In this document: positions 1 to 10,645 of the stretch, piece after piece
How positions within the stretch are numbered: position 1 is the first letter of the stretch
Layout: each line of letters starts with the position of its first letter
DNA from: Vibrio mexicanus
GTDB lineage: Bacteria > Pseudomonadota > Gammaproteobacteria > Enterobacterales > Vibrionaceae
DNA: 64,000 bases
Direction of reading: 5' to 3'
Assembly: GCF_001012815.1 (NCBI RefSeq)
Contig: NZ_JYJP01000055.1
Coordinates: forward strand, 60,817-124,816
Made by a program: the position numbers and the translations under genes
Notes under the pieces: generated by a model
Seen by the model: the letters and a program-made list of their open reading frames with translations, nothing else
What the model was told of the DNA's origin: nothing
Database searches by the model: none

Positions 1-1
1 T

Positions 2-907
2 GCTAAAGCGTACGACCTAAACCTAACGCTTGTGAGCGAAGCGGTTGACCCGACGTTCCAATTTATGTCTTTGGATAAAGATGGTGTGGTTCGTATGGAC
101 TGTTCATCACCTTACGCGATGGCAGGTCTACTGGCACTTAAAGACGATTATGATCTCGCTTTTGGTAATGACCCAGATTACGACCGCCATGGCATTGTGA
201 CACCTAAAGGGCTAATGAACCCAAATCATTTCTTAGCTGTGTGTATCGACTACTTATACCGTCATCGTGAAGGTTGGGCGAAAGATGTTGCTGTCGGTAA
301 GACCTTGGTGTCTAGTGCACTGATTGACCGCGTGGTTGCTGACCTAGGTCGTGAGCTGTGTGAAGTGCCAGTTGGTTTCAAATGGTTTGTGGATGGATTG
401 TACGAAGGCCGCTTTGGTTTTGGCGGCGAAGAGAGTGCCGGAGCTTCTTTCCTTCGTAAAGATGGTACGCCTTGGGCGACAGACAAAGATGGCATCATCC
501 TTTGCCTTCTAGCTGCGGAAATCACTGCCGTAACGGGTAAGAACCCTCAGCAGTACTATGAGGAGCTGGCAGAAAAACACGGTGAATCTAAGTATAACCG
601 TATTCAAGCGGTAGCGAATGGTCCACAGAAAGATGTCTTGAAGAAGCTGTCTGCAGAGATGGTGACTGCGGAGACATTAGCTGGTGATGCGATTACCGCT
701 CGTTTGACTCATGCTCCAGGTAACGGCGCTGCAATTGGTGGCCTTAAAGTGACCACTGAGAACGGTTGGTTCGCCGCGCGTCCATCGGGTACTGAGGATA
801 TCTACAAGATTTACTGTGAAAGCTTCAAAGGTGATGAGCACCTAAAACAGATTGAAGCAGAGGCTCAGGAAATTGTGAACCAAGTGTTTGCTAATGCTGG
901 GTTGTAA
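2..907 (+). CDS. pgm: Phosphoglucomutase (alpha-D-glucose-specific), C-terminal part
   Basis: This cytosolic enzyme interconverts glucose 1-phosphate and glucose 6-phosphate, linking glycogen and UDP-glucose metabolism to glycolysis. The frame is already open at base 2, so the gene begins upstream of the window; the GTG at 32 is internal. About 301 residues are present, over half of the usual ~546. Visible family signatures are the sugar-binding [18 protein letters not shown], and the phosphate-binding ARPSGTED near the C-terminus. The match to E. coli Pgm is close along the whole fragment. A strong hairpin terminator follows the stop codon. Nothing looks broken apart from the window edge. 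Confidence 0.95.
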   Translation, partial: AKAYDLNLTLVSEAVDPTFQFMSLDKDGVVRMDCSSPYAMAGLLALKDDYDLAFGNDPDYDRHGIVTPKGLMNPNHFLAVCIDYLYRHREGWAKDVAVGKTLVSSALIDRVVADLGRELCEVPVGFKWFVDGLYEGRFGFGGEESAGASFLRKDGTPWATDKDGIILCLLAAEITAVTGKNPQQYYEELAEKHGESKYNRIQAVANGPQKDVLKKLSAEMVTAETLAGDAITARLTHAPGNGAAIGGLKVTTENGWFAARPSGTEDIYKIYCESFKGDEHLKQIEAEAQEIVNQVFANAGL

Positions 908-949
908 TTCGTTCTATCTCTGATTTATCAGTAGATTACTTTTGATATT

Positions 950-977
950 AAAGGCGACCCTCGGGTCGCCTTTTTGT
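950..977 (+). terminator. Rho-independent terminator of pgm
   Basis: A 10-bp GC-rich stem (aaggcgaccc / gggtcgcctt, 3-nt loop) is followed by a T run, 43 bases after the pgm stop. Confidence 0.9.
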
Positions 978-1044
978 TTTCTAGAGACAGTTATCTGGCA
1001 ACAGTTATCTAGGAATAGTTATACGGGAAAGGTATCTAGACTTA

Positions 1045-1809
1045 CTAGCTAGATTTGTTGTTTGGCCAACTATCTGGCACGACAAACCAGAAGCGGCCAC
1101 TTTGGGTTTGAGCATGCACAAAGCGGTCATTTGAAGGCTCTACAGGCTCAGAAAACTCTTCAGTTCCAATAGCCCACAATGGTTTGCTCAATTCATAAAG
1201 CGGTTCATTTACTTGATCTAACTGGCTGTGATAGCACCAGAAGCCCGAAATTTGGTTATGGTCTAACTCGAAACCAAGGCATTCTGTTGGAGTCTCTTCT
1301 GGAGAGAAAGGGTTGATATACAGTCTTCCTTGCATCAGCAGGTGCTCGATCGGAGTATCGCTTAAGGGAAGTTGCTGGTGGAACTCTTCACGCTGGCTCA
1401 TCTTGAGTTGATGAGTCAACATTCGATCGAGCTTCTTATGTAACTGATCATGGGCATTAGGGCCGTACCATATGCCTTTGTAGAGAAGATAAAACTTGAT
1501 GGCCACTTCCCAGTGCTCATGCGATTTCTGTTCTTGATTGCGGAGGATAAGATCCACGGCTCCGATCGTTCGGCCCGTTGCATCGTTGAGCTGGATCTCT
1601 TCCGCTAGGATTTCGTAGCGTGGCGAGCTAGATAGCAATCTGGTGCACAGATGCTGGTACAGAAAACCAAGTCTGGGATTACCTTCATAGCGCTCTTCAT
1701 CGGCAAGAGAAGTATGAGGGATGCTTTCGAATGTCGTGAAAGGTGGCTTTGCCTTGAATAGCGGTGGAGTGTTAGCAATCCAATGATAAAACTTTTGTAA
1801 CGAATTCAT
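1045..1809 (-). CDS. DUF1853 family protein
   Basis: This is a 254-residue soluble protein that I place in the DUF1853 family, whose function is not established. The most conserved part is residues ~65-130: an E-rich stretch, GAVDLIL, then HWEVAIKFYLLY and WYGPNAHDQLHKKL. The D and the E/K of the middle segment have the spacing expected of PD-(D/E)XK nuclease-like folds. That link is inference only. The gene is a single unit, convergent with pgm and divergent from ybgI. The ATG at 1809 is followed by a plausible soluble N-terminus with no signal peptide. Confidence 0.75.
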   Translation of the reverse strand: MNSLQKFYHWIANTPPLFKAKPPFTTFESIPHTSLADEERYEGNPRLGFLYQHLCTRLLSSSPRYEILAEEIQLNDATGRTIGAVDLILRNQEQKSHEHWEVAIKFYLLYKGIWYGPNAHDQLHKKLDRMLTHQLKMSQREEFHQQLPLSDTPIEHLLMQGRLYINPFSPEETPTECLGFELDHNQISGFWCYHSQLDQVNEPLYELSKPLWAIGTEEFSEPVEPSNDRFVHAQTQSGRFWFVVPDSWPNNKSS

Positions 1810-1938
1810 CCATAATCCTTTAAACCACGATCAAAGCGCCGATACTATACCGGATTTTATCCATATTGGGGACTGACCCTAGCATCTGGGGTTCGCTTCG
1901 ATATAAAATTTGGTTATTCAAATGCATTGGAAGTGACA

Positions 1939-2696
1939 ATGAATATTTTAAAGTTAGAACAAGTTCTGAATGAGAAGTTATCGCCACAGCTTATAAAAGA
2001 CTATGCCCCAAATGGATTGCAGGTTGAGGGTAAATCCGAAGTTAAGCGCATCGTGACGGGTGTCACTGCATCTCAAGCGCTTATCGACAAAGCGATAGAG
2101 TTAAATGCAGATGCACTTTTGGTTCACCACGGTTATTTTTGGAAGGGTGAACCAGAGCCGATTCGAGGAATGAAGGGCAAGCGTATTCGAACTTTGATAA
2201 AGAATGACATCAACTTAATTGGGTACCATCTTCCGCTAGACATCCACCCTGACCTAGGTAACAACGCAGAGCTAGCACGTCTTCTTGATATTGAAGTAGA
2301 AGGGGGCTTGAAGGGCATCCACAATCTGTTGCGATGTTTGGTCGTTTGAATAAGCCGCTGACAGGTGCAGAGTTTGCAGATCGTATCGACCAAGTTCTGA
2401 ATCGAAAGCCTTTGCACATAGCGCCAGACAACGCAGAAAAGACGATCGAAACGGTTGGTTGGTGCACTGGCGGCGGGCAAGATTACATTGAGTTAGCCGC
2501 GCAACATGGTTTAGATGCGTTTATCTCTGGCGAGATTTCGGAGAGAACGACTTACTCAGCACGTGAGCAAGATATCCATTACTTCGCTGCAGGACATCAT
2601 GCAACGGAGCGTTACGGCATTAAAGCACTCGGTGAGTGGCTGGCATCAGAGCATGGATTTGATGTTGAGTTTGTTGATATTGATAACCCAGTATAG
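1939..2696 (+). CDS. ybgI: Nif3-like dinuclear metal-centre protein YbgI (frame broken)
   Basis: This is the YbgI/NIF3 (DUF34) family, a toroidal hexamer with a dinuclear metal centre and uncertain physiological role. Family motifs are YAPNGLQVEG, VHHGYFWKGE, YHLPLD.HPDLGNNA in the first half, and WCTGGGQDYI, GEISE and AGHHATERYG in the second. The two halves lie in different frames. The break falls between the G5 run at 2302-2306 and the G3 run at 2313-2315; one extra G restores the E. coli-like product of about 252 residues. ATG 1939 follows a GGAAG ribosome site and is preferred over TTG 1927. The break is probably a sequencing error. Confidence 0.88.
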
Positions 2697-2742
2697 CTAG
2701 GTACTGGCATTTATTTGTCGTAATTTGACGACAGAAATGAAA

Positions 2743-2767
2743 AAGGGTTGGCACTGTGCCAACCCTT
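2743..2767. terminator. Bidirectional terminator between ybgI and gltA
   Basis: A perfect 11-bp inverted repeat (aagggttggca / tgccaaccctt, 3-nt loop) lies between two convergent genes, with A-rich sequence on the left and T-rich on the right. Confidence 0.85.
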
Positions 2768-2788
2768 AATTTTACTCAACCACTTCTA

Positions 2789-4077
2789 TCACTCGCGTTC
2801 GTGAAGAGGTTGGAAGTCGCGCTTTTGCTCACCAGTGTAAAGCTGACGAGGGCGACCGATACGGTTAGTCGGATCGCTGTGCATCTCGTTCCAATGCGCA
2901 ATCCAACCGATAGTACGAGACATCGCGAAGATTACGGTAAACATTGAAACAGGGATACCGATCGCTTTCAAAATGATACCAGAGTAGAAATCAACGTTCG
3001 GGTACAGTTTCTTCTCTACGAAGTACTCATCAGAAAGTGCGATGCGCTCAAGCTCCATTGCTACGTCAAGTAGTGGATCTTGGATGTTTAGCTCTTTAAG
3101 AACTTCGTGACACGCTTCGCGCATTACTGTCGCACGAGGGTCGTAGTTCTTGTAAACGCGGTGACCAAAGCCCATCAAACGGAACGGGTCATCTTTGTCT
3201 TTCGCTTTTGCTACATACTCTTCGATGTTATCTACGCTACCAATCTCTTCTAGCATACGTAGACACGCTTCGTTAGCACCACCGTGAGCAGGGCCCCAAA
3301 GAGACGCGATACCCGCTGCAATACAAGCGAATGGGTTTGCACCTGATGAACCCGCTAGACGCACTGTAGATGTGGATGCGTTTTGCTCGTGATCTGCGTG
3401 TAGAGTAAAGATTTTATCCATCGCACGTGCAACAACAGGATTTACTTCGTACTCTTCACATGGATTTGCAAACATCATGTGTAGGAAGTTCTCTGCGTAG
3501 CTTAGGTCGTTACGTGGGTAGATGAACGGCTGACCGATTGTGTACTTGTAACACATCGCTGCCAGCGTTGGCATTTTTGATAGTAGACGATACGCTGCGA
3601 TTTCACGGTGCGTGTCGTTGTTGATATCAAGTGAATCATGGTAGAAAGCCGCGAGTGCACCTACCACACCACACATTACCGCCATTGGGTGAGCGTCGCG
3701 ACGGAAGCGTGGAAGAAGCTTGCGATTTGCTCATGTACCATAGTATGGCGAGTGACAGTGGTTTTGAATTTTTCGTATTGCTCACGATTTGGGGCTTCAC
3801 CGTAAAGAAGGATGTAACATACTTCTAGGTAATCGGCGTTGTTTGCCAATTGATCGATTGGGTAACCGCGGTGTAGAAGAACGCCTTTACCACCATCGAT
3901 GTAGGTGATTTGAGATTCACAAGATGCAGTGGCAAGAAAACCTGGGTCAAAAGTGAAGTATCCGTTTGCTCCCAGTTTACGAACGTCGATTACTTGTGGG
4001 CCTAGTGTCCCATCCATAATCGGCAGCTCGATTGGCGCTATACCTTCAACATGAAGGGTCGCTTTCTTATCCGCCAT
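2789..4077 (-). CDS. gltA: Citrate synthase (type II, frame broken)
   Basis: Citrate synthase condenses oxaloacetate and acetyl-CoA, the entry step of the TCA cycle. N-terminal (ATG 4077, AAGGAGA ribosome site) and C-terminal parts are in different frames. Active-site blocks are present: [25 protein letters not shown] and [10 protein letters not shown], ending [16 protein letters not shown]. The break is precise: the family sequence [14 protein letters not shown] is restored if the two A at 3705-3706 are read as three. The corrected product is about 429 residues, the normal length for the NADH-sensitive Gram-negative type. The gene is divergent from sdhC, as in E. coli. A lost gltA would be surprising, so I infer a sequencing error. 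Confidence 0.93.
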
Positions 4078-4472
4078 AACAATCTCCTTTGTTTATTATT
4101 AATCCGTCCAGGATGTTTATGTGCCATTTTTGTACGTGTGTTCGTTAACAAAGTCAATTTTTCTCCTCTGATGTGTGCACTTGTTATGATTTTTTATGCT
4201 CATAAAGTTAAAAATCTGTTCTGTGTAGCAAAAATTGTTACATCAATTGTATTAGAATGTTGCGAGCCGTATAGTGGCGCTGTAAATTTTGGAGGAAACC
4301 TTATAAATTCAAGGCTTGAAACAAATGTGAGGTGAGTTTTTGAAGTCTTGTTGTTAACAATTGTTTTACATTTAACTGTTCAAAAAACAGAAAAAAGCGT
4401 TAACAAAATGTTAACTTTTGTAGGTTTGTTACCAAATTTTCATTCATAACAATAAATGCTCAATGGAGCTGA
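4078..4472. promoter_or_regulatory. gltA/sdhC divergent regulatory region with ArcA-like boxes
   Basis: This is an AT-rich 395-bp region with no credible gene; a 94-codon ORF in it lacks coding character. GTTAAC occurs at 4399 and again 11 bp later at 4410, and TTGTTA/TTGTTT at 4351/4361. Direct TGTTA-type repeats one helical turn apart are the known architecture of ArcA boxes, and ArcA represses sdh in E. coli. The binding itself is inferred. Confidence 0.5.
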
Positions 4473-4865
4473 GTGAGCAAGCCCGTGAAAGAAAGAAAGT
4501 CAAGACCTGTTAATTTAGATTTACAGACCATCCACTTTCCGATCAGCGCAATCGCATCCATCCTGCACCGTGTGTCTGGGGTGATTACGTTTGTGGCGGT
4601 CGGTATTTTGCTTTGGTTATTATCCATTTCCTTATCATCCCCAATGGGTTTCGCGCACGCGAGCGACCTAGTTAGTGGCTTCTTCGCGAAGTTTATTCTT
4701 TGGGGCATCCTAACTGCACTTGCCTACCACATTGCTGGTGGCATTCGTCACTTGTGCATGGACTTAGGTTACTTTGAAGAACTTGAGTCAGGTGCTATGA
4801 GTGCAAAAGTAGCCTTCATCGCTACTGCAATTCTGTCTGTGCTTGCGGGGGTTTTGGTATGGTAA
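4473..4865 (+). CDS. sdhC: Succinate dehydrogenase cytochrome b556 subunit
   Basis: SdhC is the larger membrane anchor of complex II; it carries part of the haem b and ubiquinone sites. It has 130 residues and three hydrophobic segments (about 30-50, 70-90 and 108-129). The family signature SILHRVSGV (residues 29-37) holds the quinone-site Ser and Arg, and GGIRHLCMD carries the haem-ligand His region. I use GTG 4473, which has GGAG six bases upstream and gives the canonical N-terminus. It is the first gene of sdhCDAB-sucABCD and overlaps sdhD by 7 nt, which suggests translational coupling. Confidence 0.93.
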   Translation: MSKPVKERKSRPVNLDLQTIHFPISAIASILHRVSGVITFVAVGILLWLLSISLSSPMGFAHASDLVSGFFAKFILWGILTALAYHIAGGIRHLCMDLGYFEELESGAMSAKVAFIATAILSVLAGVLVW

Positions 4866-5206
4866 AACACATCTCTTCGTTTGGCCGTAACGGTGTACAT
4901 GACTTTGTACTGATCCGTGCTACTGCCATCTTAATGACGCTGTACACTATTTACTTGGTGAGCTTTTTCGCTTTCTCAGGTGATATCTCTTACGTCTCTT
5001 GGGTGCAATTCTTCTCCGGCACCTTCACCAAAGTATTCACTATGCTTGCTCTGGTATCCATCTTAATCCATGCGTGGATTGGCTTATGGCAAGTTCTAAC
5101 TGACTACATCAAGTGTTCAAAACTACGCGTTGGTTTGCAGCTTGGTTGTGTAGCTGTTCTGCTTGGATACTTTTTCTCTGGTCTGTTTATTCTGTGGGGT
5201 GCGTAA
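4859..5206 (+). CDS. sdhD: Succinate dehydrogenase membrane anchor subunit
   Basis: SdhD is the second membrane anchor of complex II, 115 residues with three membrane segments (~20-40, 55-78, 92-113). The haem/quinone motif [13 protein letters not shown] is intact, with the His and the Tyr of the quinone pocket. The start overlaps the end of sdhC by 7 nt, and the stop at 5206 directly abuts the GTG of sdhA, so the genes are tightly coupled. Sequence and length agree with gammaproteobacterial SdhD. Confidence 0.93.
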   Translation: MVKHISSFGRNGVHDFVLIRATAILMTLYTIYLVSFFAFSGDISYVSWVQFFSGTFTKVFTMLALVSILIHAWIGLWQVLTDYIKCSKLRVGLQLGCVAVLLGYFFSGLFILWGA

Positions 5207-6972
5207 GTGACTATTCCAGTTCGTGAATTTGATGCCGTAGTAATCGGCGCAGGTGGTGCTGGCATGCGTGCAGCACTGCAAATTTCAGAGCAAGGCCTAA
5301 GCTGTGCCTTGCTGTCTAAGGTTTTCCCAACCCGTTCTCATACGGTATCTGCTCAGGGCGGTATCACGGTTGCGTTGGGTAACTCGCACAAAGATAACTG
5401 GCAGTGGCATATGTATGACACTGTAAAAGCTCTGATTACATTGGTGACCAAAACGCCATTGAATATATGTGTAAGAATGGCCCTCAGTCGGTAATCGAAC
5501 TTGAGAAAATGGGTCTACCATTCTCTCGTTTTGAAAACGGTTCGATCTATCAGCGTCCATTTGGTGGTCAGTCAAAAGAGTTCGGTGGCGAACAAGCGGC
5601 GCGTACTGCAGCTGCTGCGGATCGTACTGGTCACGCGCTTCTTCATACTCTTTACCAACAGAACATTAAGCATAAGACGACCATCTTCTCTGAATGGTAT
5701 GCACTCGATATGGTTAAAAACCAAGACGGTGCGATCATGGGTTGTACTGCTATCTGTATGGAAACGGGTGAGATTTGCTACTTCAAATCTAAAGCAACCA
5801 TCTTAGCAACAGGTGGCGCAGGTCGTATTTACGCTTCTACAACGAACGCTCACATCAATACCGGTGATGGCGTTGGTATGGCACTGCGTGCTGGCGTACC
5901 AATGCAAGATATGGAAATGTGGCAGTTCCACCCAACAGGTATTGCAGGTGCGGGTGTTCTTGTAACTGAAGGTTGTCGTGGTGAAGGTGGTTACCTTCTA
6001 AACAAAGACGGCGAACGCTTCATGGAGCGTTACGCACCAAACGCGAAAGACCTTGCGGGTCGTGATGTTGTTGCTCGTTCAATGATGATCGAAATTCGTG
6101 AAGGCCGCGGTTGTGATGGTCCGTGGGGCCCGCATATTAAACTTAAGATGGATCACCTTGGTAAAGACGTTCTTGAATCTCGTCTTCCTGGTATTTGTGA
6201 GCTTTCTCGTACGTTCGCACACGTCGATCCAGTTAAAGAGCCAATCCCAGTAATCCCAACATGTCACTACATGATGGGTGGTGTACCAACACAAGTTTCT
6301 GGCCAAGCAATCAAGCAAGCGGCAGATGGCAGCGATGTTGAAGTTCAAGGTCTATATGCTTGTGGTGAGATCGCATCGGTATCGGTACACGGTGCCAACC
6401 GTCTAGGTGGTAACTCACTGCTTGACCTTGTAGTATTTGGTCGTGCGACAGGCCTGCACCTAGGTGAAACACTAGCAGCGCAAGCTGAAGCTCGTCCAGC
6501 AACTGAATCTGATATTGAAGCATCATTGGCTCGTACCATGCGCTGGGAAAACAGCACTGGTGGCGAAGATCCAGTACAAATCCGTAAAGACCTACAATCT
6601 TGTATGCAAAATAGCTTCTCGGTATTCCGTGAAGGCGACGCAATGGCAACGGGTCTTGAAGAGCTTAAAGTGATTCGTGAGCGTCTGAAAGATGCGCACC
6701 TTGCAGATAAGTCTTCAGAGTTCAACACGCAACGCATTGAGTGTTTAGAGCTTGATAACCTGATGGAAACGGCATTCTCAACAGCTGTGGCGGCTAACTA
6801 CCGTACAGAAAGTCGTGGCGCACATGCTCGCTTTGATTTCCCAGACCGTGATGATGCAAATTGGCTATGTCACTCTATCTACGACCCAGAAACGGAAGCT
6901 ATGAGTAAGCGTGATGTGAACATGACGCCAATTCATCGTGACGCATTTCCGCCTAAAGCACGTACATACTAA
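5207..6972 (+). CDS. sdhA: Succinate dehydrogenase flavoprotein subunit (frame broken)
   Basis: SdhA oxidises succinate to fumarate using covalent FAD and passes electrons to SdhB. The FAD-binding [11 protein letters not shown] (14-24) and [11 protein letters not shown] with the FAD-linked His45 are visible. Later come the substrate-site segments [14 protein letters not shown] and RGEGGYL, and the catalytic GRDVVARSM region. The frame is lost after MYDTVK; reading GG instead of the single G at 5429 restores [19 protein letters not shown]. The corrected protein is ~588 residues, exactly the usual size. GTG start at 5207, abutting sdhD. I infer a sequencing error. Confidence 0.94.
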
Positions 6973-6987
6973 GGGAGGTAACTAAAA

Positions 6988-7698
6988 ATGAAACTGAACT
7001 TCTCTGTGTACCGCTACAACCCTGATGTTGATAGCAAACCTTATATGAAGGACTACGTTCTTGAGGTAGAAGAAGGCTCTGACATGATGGTGCTTGATGC
7101 ACTTATCCTATTGAAAGAGCAAGATCCAAGTATTGCATTCCGCCGCTCTTGCCGCGAAGGTGTTTGTGGCTCTGACGGTTTGAACATGAATGGCAAAAAC
7201 GGATTGGCGTGTATTACGCCGCTTTCTGCCTTGTCTGGCGACAAATTAGTAATTAGGCCACTACCAGGGCTTCCAGTTGTACGTGACTTGATTGTTGACA
7301 TGACGCAATTCTATGATAATTATGCGAAAGTTAAGCCATTCTTGATTTCTGATGGCAACTTACCTCCATCGCGTGAGAATCTTCAGGCTCCTGAAGAGCG
7401 TGCGCATCTAGATGGTTTGTATGAATGTATCATGTGTGCGTGTTGTACAACTTCATGTCCGTCTTTCTGGTGGAATCCAGATAAATTTATCGGACCTGCA
7501 GGCCTACTTGCAGCGTACCGTTGGCTAATCGATAGCCGCGATACTGCAACGGATGAGCGCTTGTCAAATCTTGACGACGCATTTAGCGTTTTTCGTTGCC
7601 ATGGCATCATGAACTGTGTAAGTGTTTGTCCTAAGGGACTAAACCCAACAAAAGCAATTGGTCACATCAAGACGATGTTGGTTAATCGCTCTGTGTAA
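6988..7698 (+). CDS. sdhB: Succinate dehydrogenase iron-sulfur subunit
   Basis: SdhB carries the three Fe-S clusters that move electrons from FAD to ubiquinone. It has 236 residues. The 2Fe-2S motif SCREGVCGSDG plus a later Cys lies in the N-terminal ferredoxin domain. The C-terminal domain has CIMCACCTTSCP (4Fe-4S) and C-x5-CVSVCPKGLNP (3Fe-4S). A strong GGGAGG ribosome site precedes ATG 6988. It follows sdhA by 15 nt in the same operon and is intact. Confidence 0.96.
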   Translation: MKLNFSVYRYNPDVDSKPYMKDYVLEVEEGSDMMVLDALILLKEQDPSIAFRRSCREGVCGSDGLNMNGKNGLACITPLSALSGDKLVIRPLPGLPVVRDLIVDMTQFYDNYAKVKPFLISDGNLPPSRENLQAPEERAHLDGLYECIMCACCTTSCPSFWWNPDKFIGPAGLLAAYRWLIDSRDTATDERLSNLDDAFSVFRCHGIMNCVSVCPKGLNPTKAIGHIKTMLVNRSV

Positions 7699-7710
7699 AA
7701 AACAAAAAAA

Positions 7711-7734
7711 CTTGCCAGCTCCGAAAGGAGCTGG
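7711..7734. terminator. Hairpin between sdhB and sucA
   Basis: A perfect 9-bp stem gccagctcc/ggagctggc with a GAAA tetraloop. On the plus strand it lacks a clean T tract (gtttatag follows), so it would act as a partial terminator or mRNA-stability element. On the minus strand it is followed by a long T run. Confidence 0.6.
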
Positions 7735-7791
7735 CGTTTATAGCTCGGCATAGACCGAAGCAAACGTGAAATCTACTGGTTAAGGGAAAAT

Positions 7792-10617
7792 ATGCACAAC
7801 GGCGTGATGAAGGCATGGCTCGAGTCTTCACACTTGGCTGGCGCCAATGCAACTTATGTAGAAGAACTCTACGAACTGTATCTAAGTGACCCCGACCTGG
7901 TAAGTGAGGAGTGGAAACGTGTATTTGAAGATCTGCCTACGCAGGCTTCAGAGGTGGTTGAACAACCCCATTCACGCGTCCGCGAATACTTCCGTCGACT
8001 CGCTCAAGAAACAAAGCATTACAATGTCCAAGTTAGTGATCCTGATGTCGATGCAAAACAAGTAAAAGTTCTGCAGTTAATCAATGCCTATCGTTTTAGA
8101 GGGCATCAAGCAGCAAACCTAGACCCGTTAGGTCTATGGAAAAGAGATGCAGTTCCTGATCTCGACCCCTCATTTCATTCTCTCACCGATGAAGATTTTG
8201 AAGAGACGTTTAACGTAGGTTCTTTTGCCATTGGCCAAGAAACTATGGTCCTAAAAGATCTCTACAAAGCGCTAAAACAAACCTACTGTGGTTCTATCGG
8301 TGCTGAGTACATGCACATGACCAATACAGAGCAAAAACGTTGGATCCAACAACGTTTAGAGTCTGTAGTCGGTCAACCATCATTCAACAAAGAAGAGAAA
8401 CTGGCTTTCCTTGACGAGCTCACTGCAGCTGAAGGTCTTGAGCGTTACTTGGGTGCTAAATTCCCAGGTGCAAAACGTTTCTCGCTGGAAGGTGGTGATG
8501 CTCTGATCCCAATGACGAAAGAAATTATTCGTCATACTGGCGGTCAAGGTATGCGTGAAGTTGTTATTGGTATGGCCCACCGTGGTCGTCTTAACATGCT
8601 GGTTAACGTTCTGGGTAAGAAGCCGCAAGACTTATTTGATGAGTTTGCTGGCAAGCATGACGAAACATGGGGTACTGGTGATGTTAAGTACCACCAAGGT
8701 TTCTCTGCTGACTTTGCGACTCCGGGCGGAGACGTTCACCTTGCGCTAGCCTTCAACCCTTCTCACTTAGAAATCGTAAACCCTGTTGTTATCGGTTCGG
8801 TTCGTGCTCGTCAAGATCGTCTGGGCGACAAAGAAGGCAGCCAAGTTCTACCAATCACGATTCATGGTGACTCTGCGATCGCAGGTCAGGGTGTAGTACA
8901 AGAGACGTTTAACATGTCTCAGGCGCGTGGTTTCTGTGTCGGTGGTACGGTTCGTATTGTCGTGAATAACCAAGTCGGCTTTACAACCTCTAACCCTCGC
9001 GATACGCGTTCTACGATGTACTGTACTGACATCGCTAAGATGGTTCAGGCGCCAATTTTCCACGTTAATGCTGATGACCCAGAAGCGGTTGCTTTTGTTG
9101 CACGTTTGGCGGTTGATTACCGTAATACGTTCAAACGCGATGTGGTTATTGATCTGGTTTGTTACCGTCGTCATGGTCACAATGAAGCGGATGAGCCGAA
9201 TGCGACTCAGCCGTTGATGTACCAGAAGATCAAGAAACACCCAACACCACGTAAGCTTTATGCTGATGTTCTTATTGACCGTGGTGAGTTTGATATTGAA
9301 ACCGCAACTCAGCTTGTTAACGAATACCGTGATGCGCTTGATCATGGTGAAGTCGTCGTTAAAGAGTGGCGTCCAATGGCGCTTCATTCAGTAGACTGGT
9401 CTCCTTATTTAGGTCATGACTGGAACATCGAGTGGGACAGCAAAATAGACGCTCAGCGCATCAAAGAGTTGGGTCAAAAGCTTTGTCAGTACCCAGAAAG
9501 TCATAAACTCCAAAGTCGTGTAAACAAACTTTACAATGATCGTCTTGCGATGATTAACGGCGAGAAGCAGTTTGACTGGGGTATGGCCGAGACACTGGCT
9601 TATGCAACATTAGTTGACGATGGTAAGCGTATTCGTATTTCTGGTCAGGATTCAGGCCGTGGTACTTTCTTCCACCGTCACTCGGTTCTTCACAACCAAA
9701 CAGATGCAAGCACGTTTGTACCTCTCGCGAACATTCACGACAAGCAGGGTCCATTCCAAGTATTTGACTCAGTATTGTCTGAGGAAGCGGTACTTGCGTT
9801 TGAATACGGTTATGCAACAGCTGAGCCTGGCGGTCTAACGCTCTGGGAAGCTCAATTTGGTGATTTCGCAAACGGCGCTCAAGTGGTTATCGACCAATTC
9901 ATCTCGTCAGGTGAGCAGAAGTGGGGCCGTTTGTGTGGTCTAACTATGCTTCTACCGCACGGTTATGAAGGACAAGGTCCGGAGCACTCTTCTGCGCGCC
10001 TAGAGCGTTATCTGCAGTTATGTGCTGAGCAAAATATGCAGGTGGTGATTCCATCTACACCAGCTCAGGTTTATCACATGATTCGCCGTCAAGTTGTACG
10101 TCCAATGCGTCGTCCGCTAATCGTAATGTCGCCTAAGTCTCTGTTGCGTCATCCTCTGTGTACTTCTTCACTTGAAGACCTTGCAGAAGGTACGTTCCAG
10201 CCAGCAATTGGTGAGATTGATTCTCTGGATGCGAGCAAAGTGAAACGCGTTGTTTTCTGTTCAGGTAAGGTTTATTTCGACCTTCTCGAGCAGCGTCGTA
10301 ACAACGAACAAGAAGACGTGGCAATTGTACGTATTGAGCAGCTTTACCCATTCCCTCTGGATGAGGTTCAAGCAGCAATCGCAGAGTTTGAAAACGTTGA
10401 AGACTTTGTTTGGTGTCAAGAAGAGCCTCAAAACCAAGGCGCTTGGTACTCTAGCCAGCACAATTTCCGTATGGCAATTCCAGCGGGTGCAGATCTGAAA
10501 TACGCAGGTCGTCCAGCATCAGCATCACCGGCTGTCGGTTACATGTCGGTACACTTGAAACAACAGAAAGCGTTGGTTGAAGACGCTCTGAACGTAAACT
10601 CGAAATCTTCGGATTAA
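7792..10617 (+). CDS. sucA: 2-oxoglutarate dehydrogenase E1 component
   Basis: SucA is the thiamine-diphosphate-dependent E1 subunit that decarboxylates 2-oxoglutarate and transfers the succinyl group to the lipoyl arm of SucB. It has 941 residues, close to E. coli (933). The short N-terminal E2-docking helix (WLESSHLAGANATYVEELYELY) is present. Next come GMAHRGRLNMLVNVLGK, the thiamine-site GDSAIAGQGVVQETFNMS and the C-terminal transketolase-like domain with SARLERYLQL. ATG 7792 follows AAGGG. The gene is intact and lies 28 nt upstream of sucB. Confidence 0.96.
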   Translation: MHNGVMKAWLESSHLAGANATYVEELYELYLSDPDLVSEEWKRVFEDLPTQASEVVEQPHSRVREYFRRLAQETKHYNVQVSDPDVDAKQVKVLQLINAYRFRGHQAANLDPLGLWKRDAVPDLDPSFHSLTDEDFEETFNVGSFAIGQETMVLKDLYKALKQTYCGSIGAEYMHMTNTEQKRWIQQRLESVVGQPSFNKEEKLAFLDELTAAEGLERYLGAKFPGAKRFSLEGGDALIPMTKEIIRHTGGQGMREVVIGMAHRGRLNMLVNVLGKKPQDLFDEFAGKHDETWGTGDVKYHQGFSADFATPGGDVHLALAFNPSHLEIVNPVVIGSVRARQDRLGDKEGSQVLPITIHGDSAIAGQGVVQETFNMSQARGFCVGGTVRIVVNNQVGFTTSNPRDTRSTMYCTDIAKMVQAPIFHVNADDPEAVAFVARLAVDYRNTFKRDVVIDLVCYRRHGHNEADEPNATQPLMYQKIKKHPTPRKLYADVLIDRGEFDIETATQLVNEYRDALDHGEVVVKEWRPMALHSVDWSPYLGHDWNIEWDSKIDAQRIKELGQKLCQYPESHKLQSRVNKLYNDRLAMINGEKQFDWGMAETLAYATLVDDGKRIRISGQDSGRGTFFHRHSVLHNQTDASTFVPLANIHDKQGPFQVFDSVLSEEAVLAFEYGYATAEPGGLTLWEAQFGDFANGAQVVIDQFISSGEQKWGRLCGLTMLLPHGYEGQGPEHSSARLERYLQLCAEQNMQVVIPSTPAQVYHMIRRQVVRPMRRPLIVMSPKSLLRHPLCTSSLEDLAEGTFQPAIGEIDSLDASKVKRVVFCSGKVYFDLLEQRRNNEQEDVAIVRIEQLYPFPLDEVQAAIAEFENVEDFVWCQEEPQNQGAWYSSQHNFRMAIPAGADLKYAGRPASASPAVGYMSVHLKQQKALVEDALNVNSKSSD

Positions 10618-10645
10618 GAACTAGAAGTTAAAGGAAGAAAGAATT

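Noticed and set aside
2789..4077. gltA, sdhA, metG and others as true pseudogenes
   Set aside because: Single-base breaks at homopolymers in essential genes with otherwise perfect conservation point to sequencing error.
4051..4335. 94-codon ORF in the gltA/sdhC region
   Set aside because: AT-rich, overlaps gltA start, lacks a ribosome site, unlike a coding sequence.
8848..9387. Minus-strand ORF of 179 codons
   Set aside because: Antisense shadow of sucA, with no ribosome site and no family pattern.
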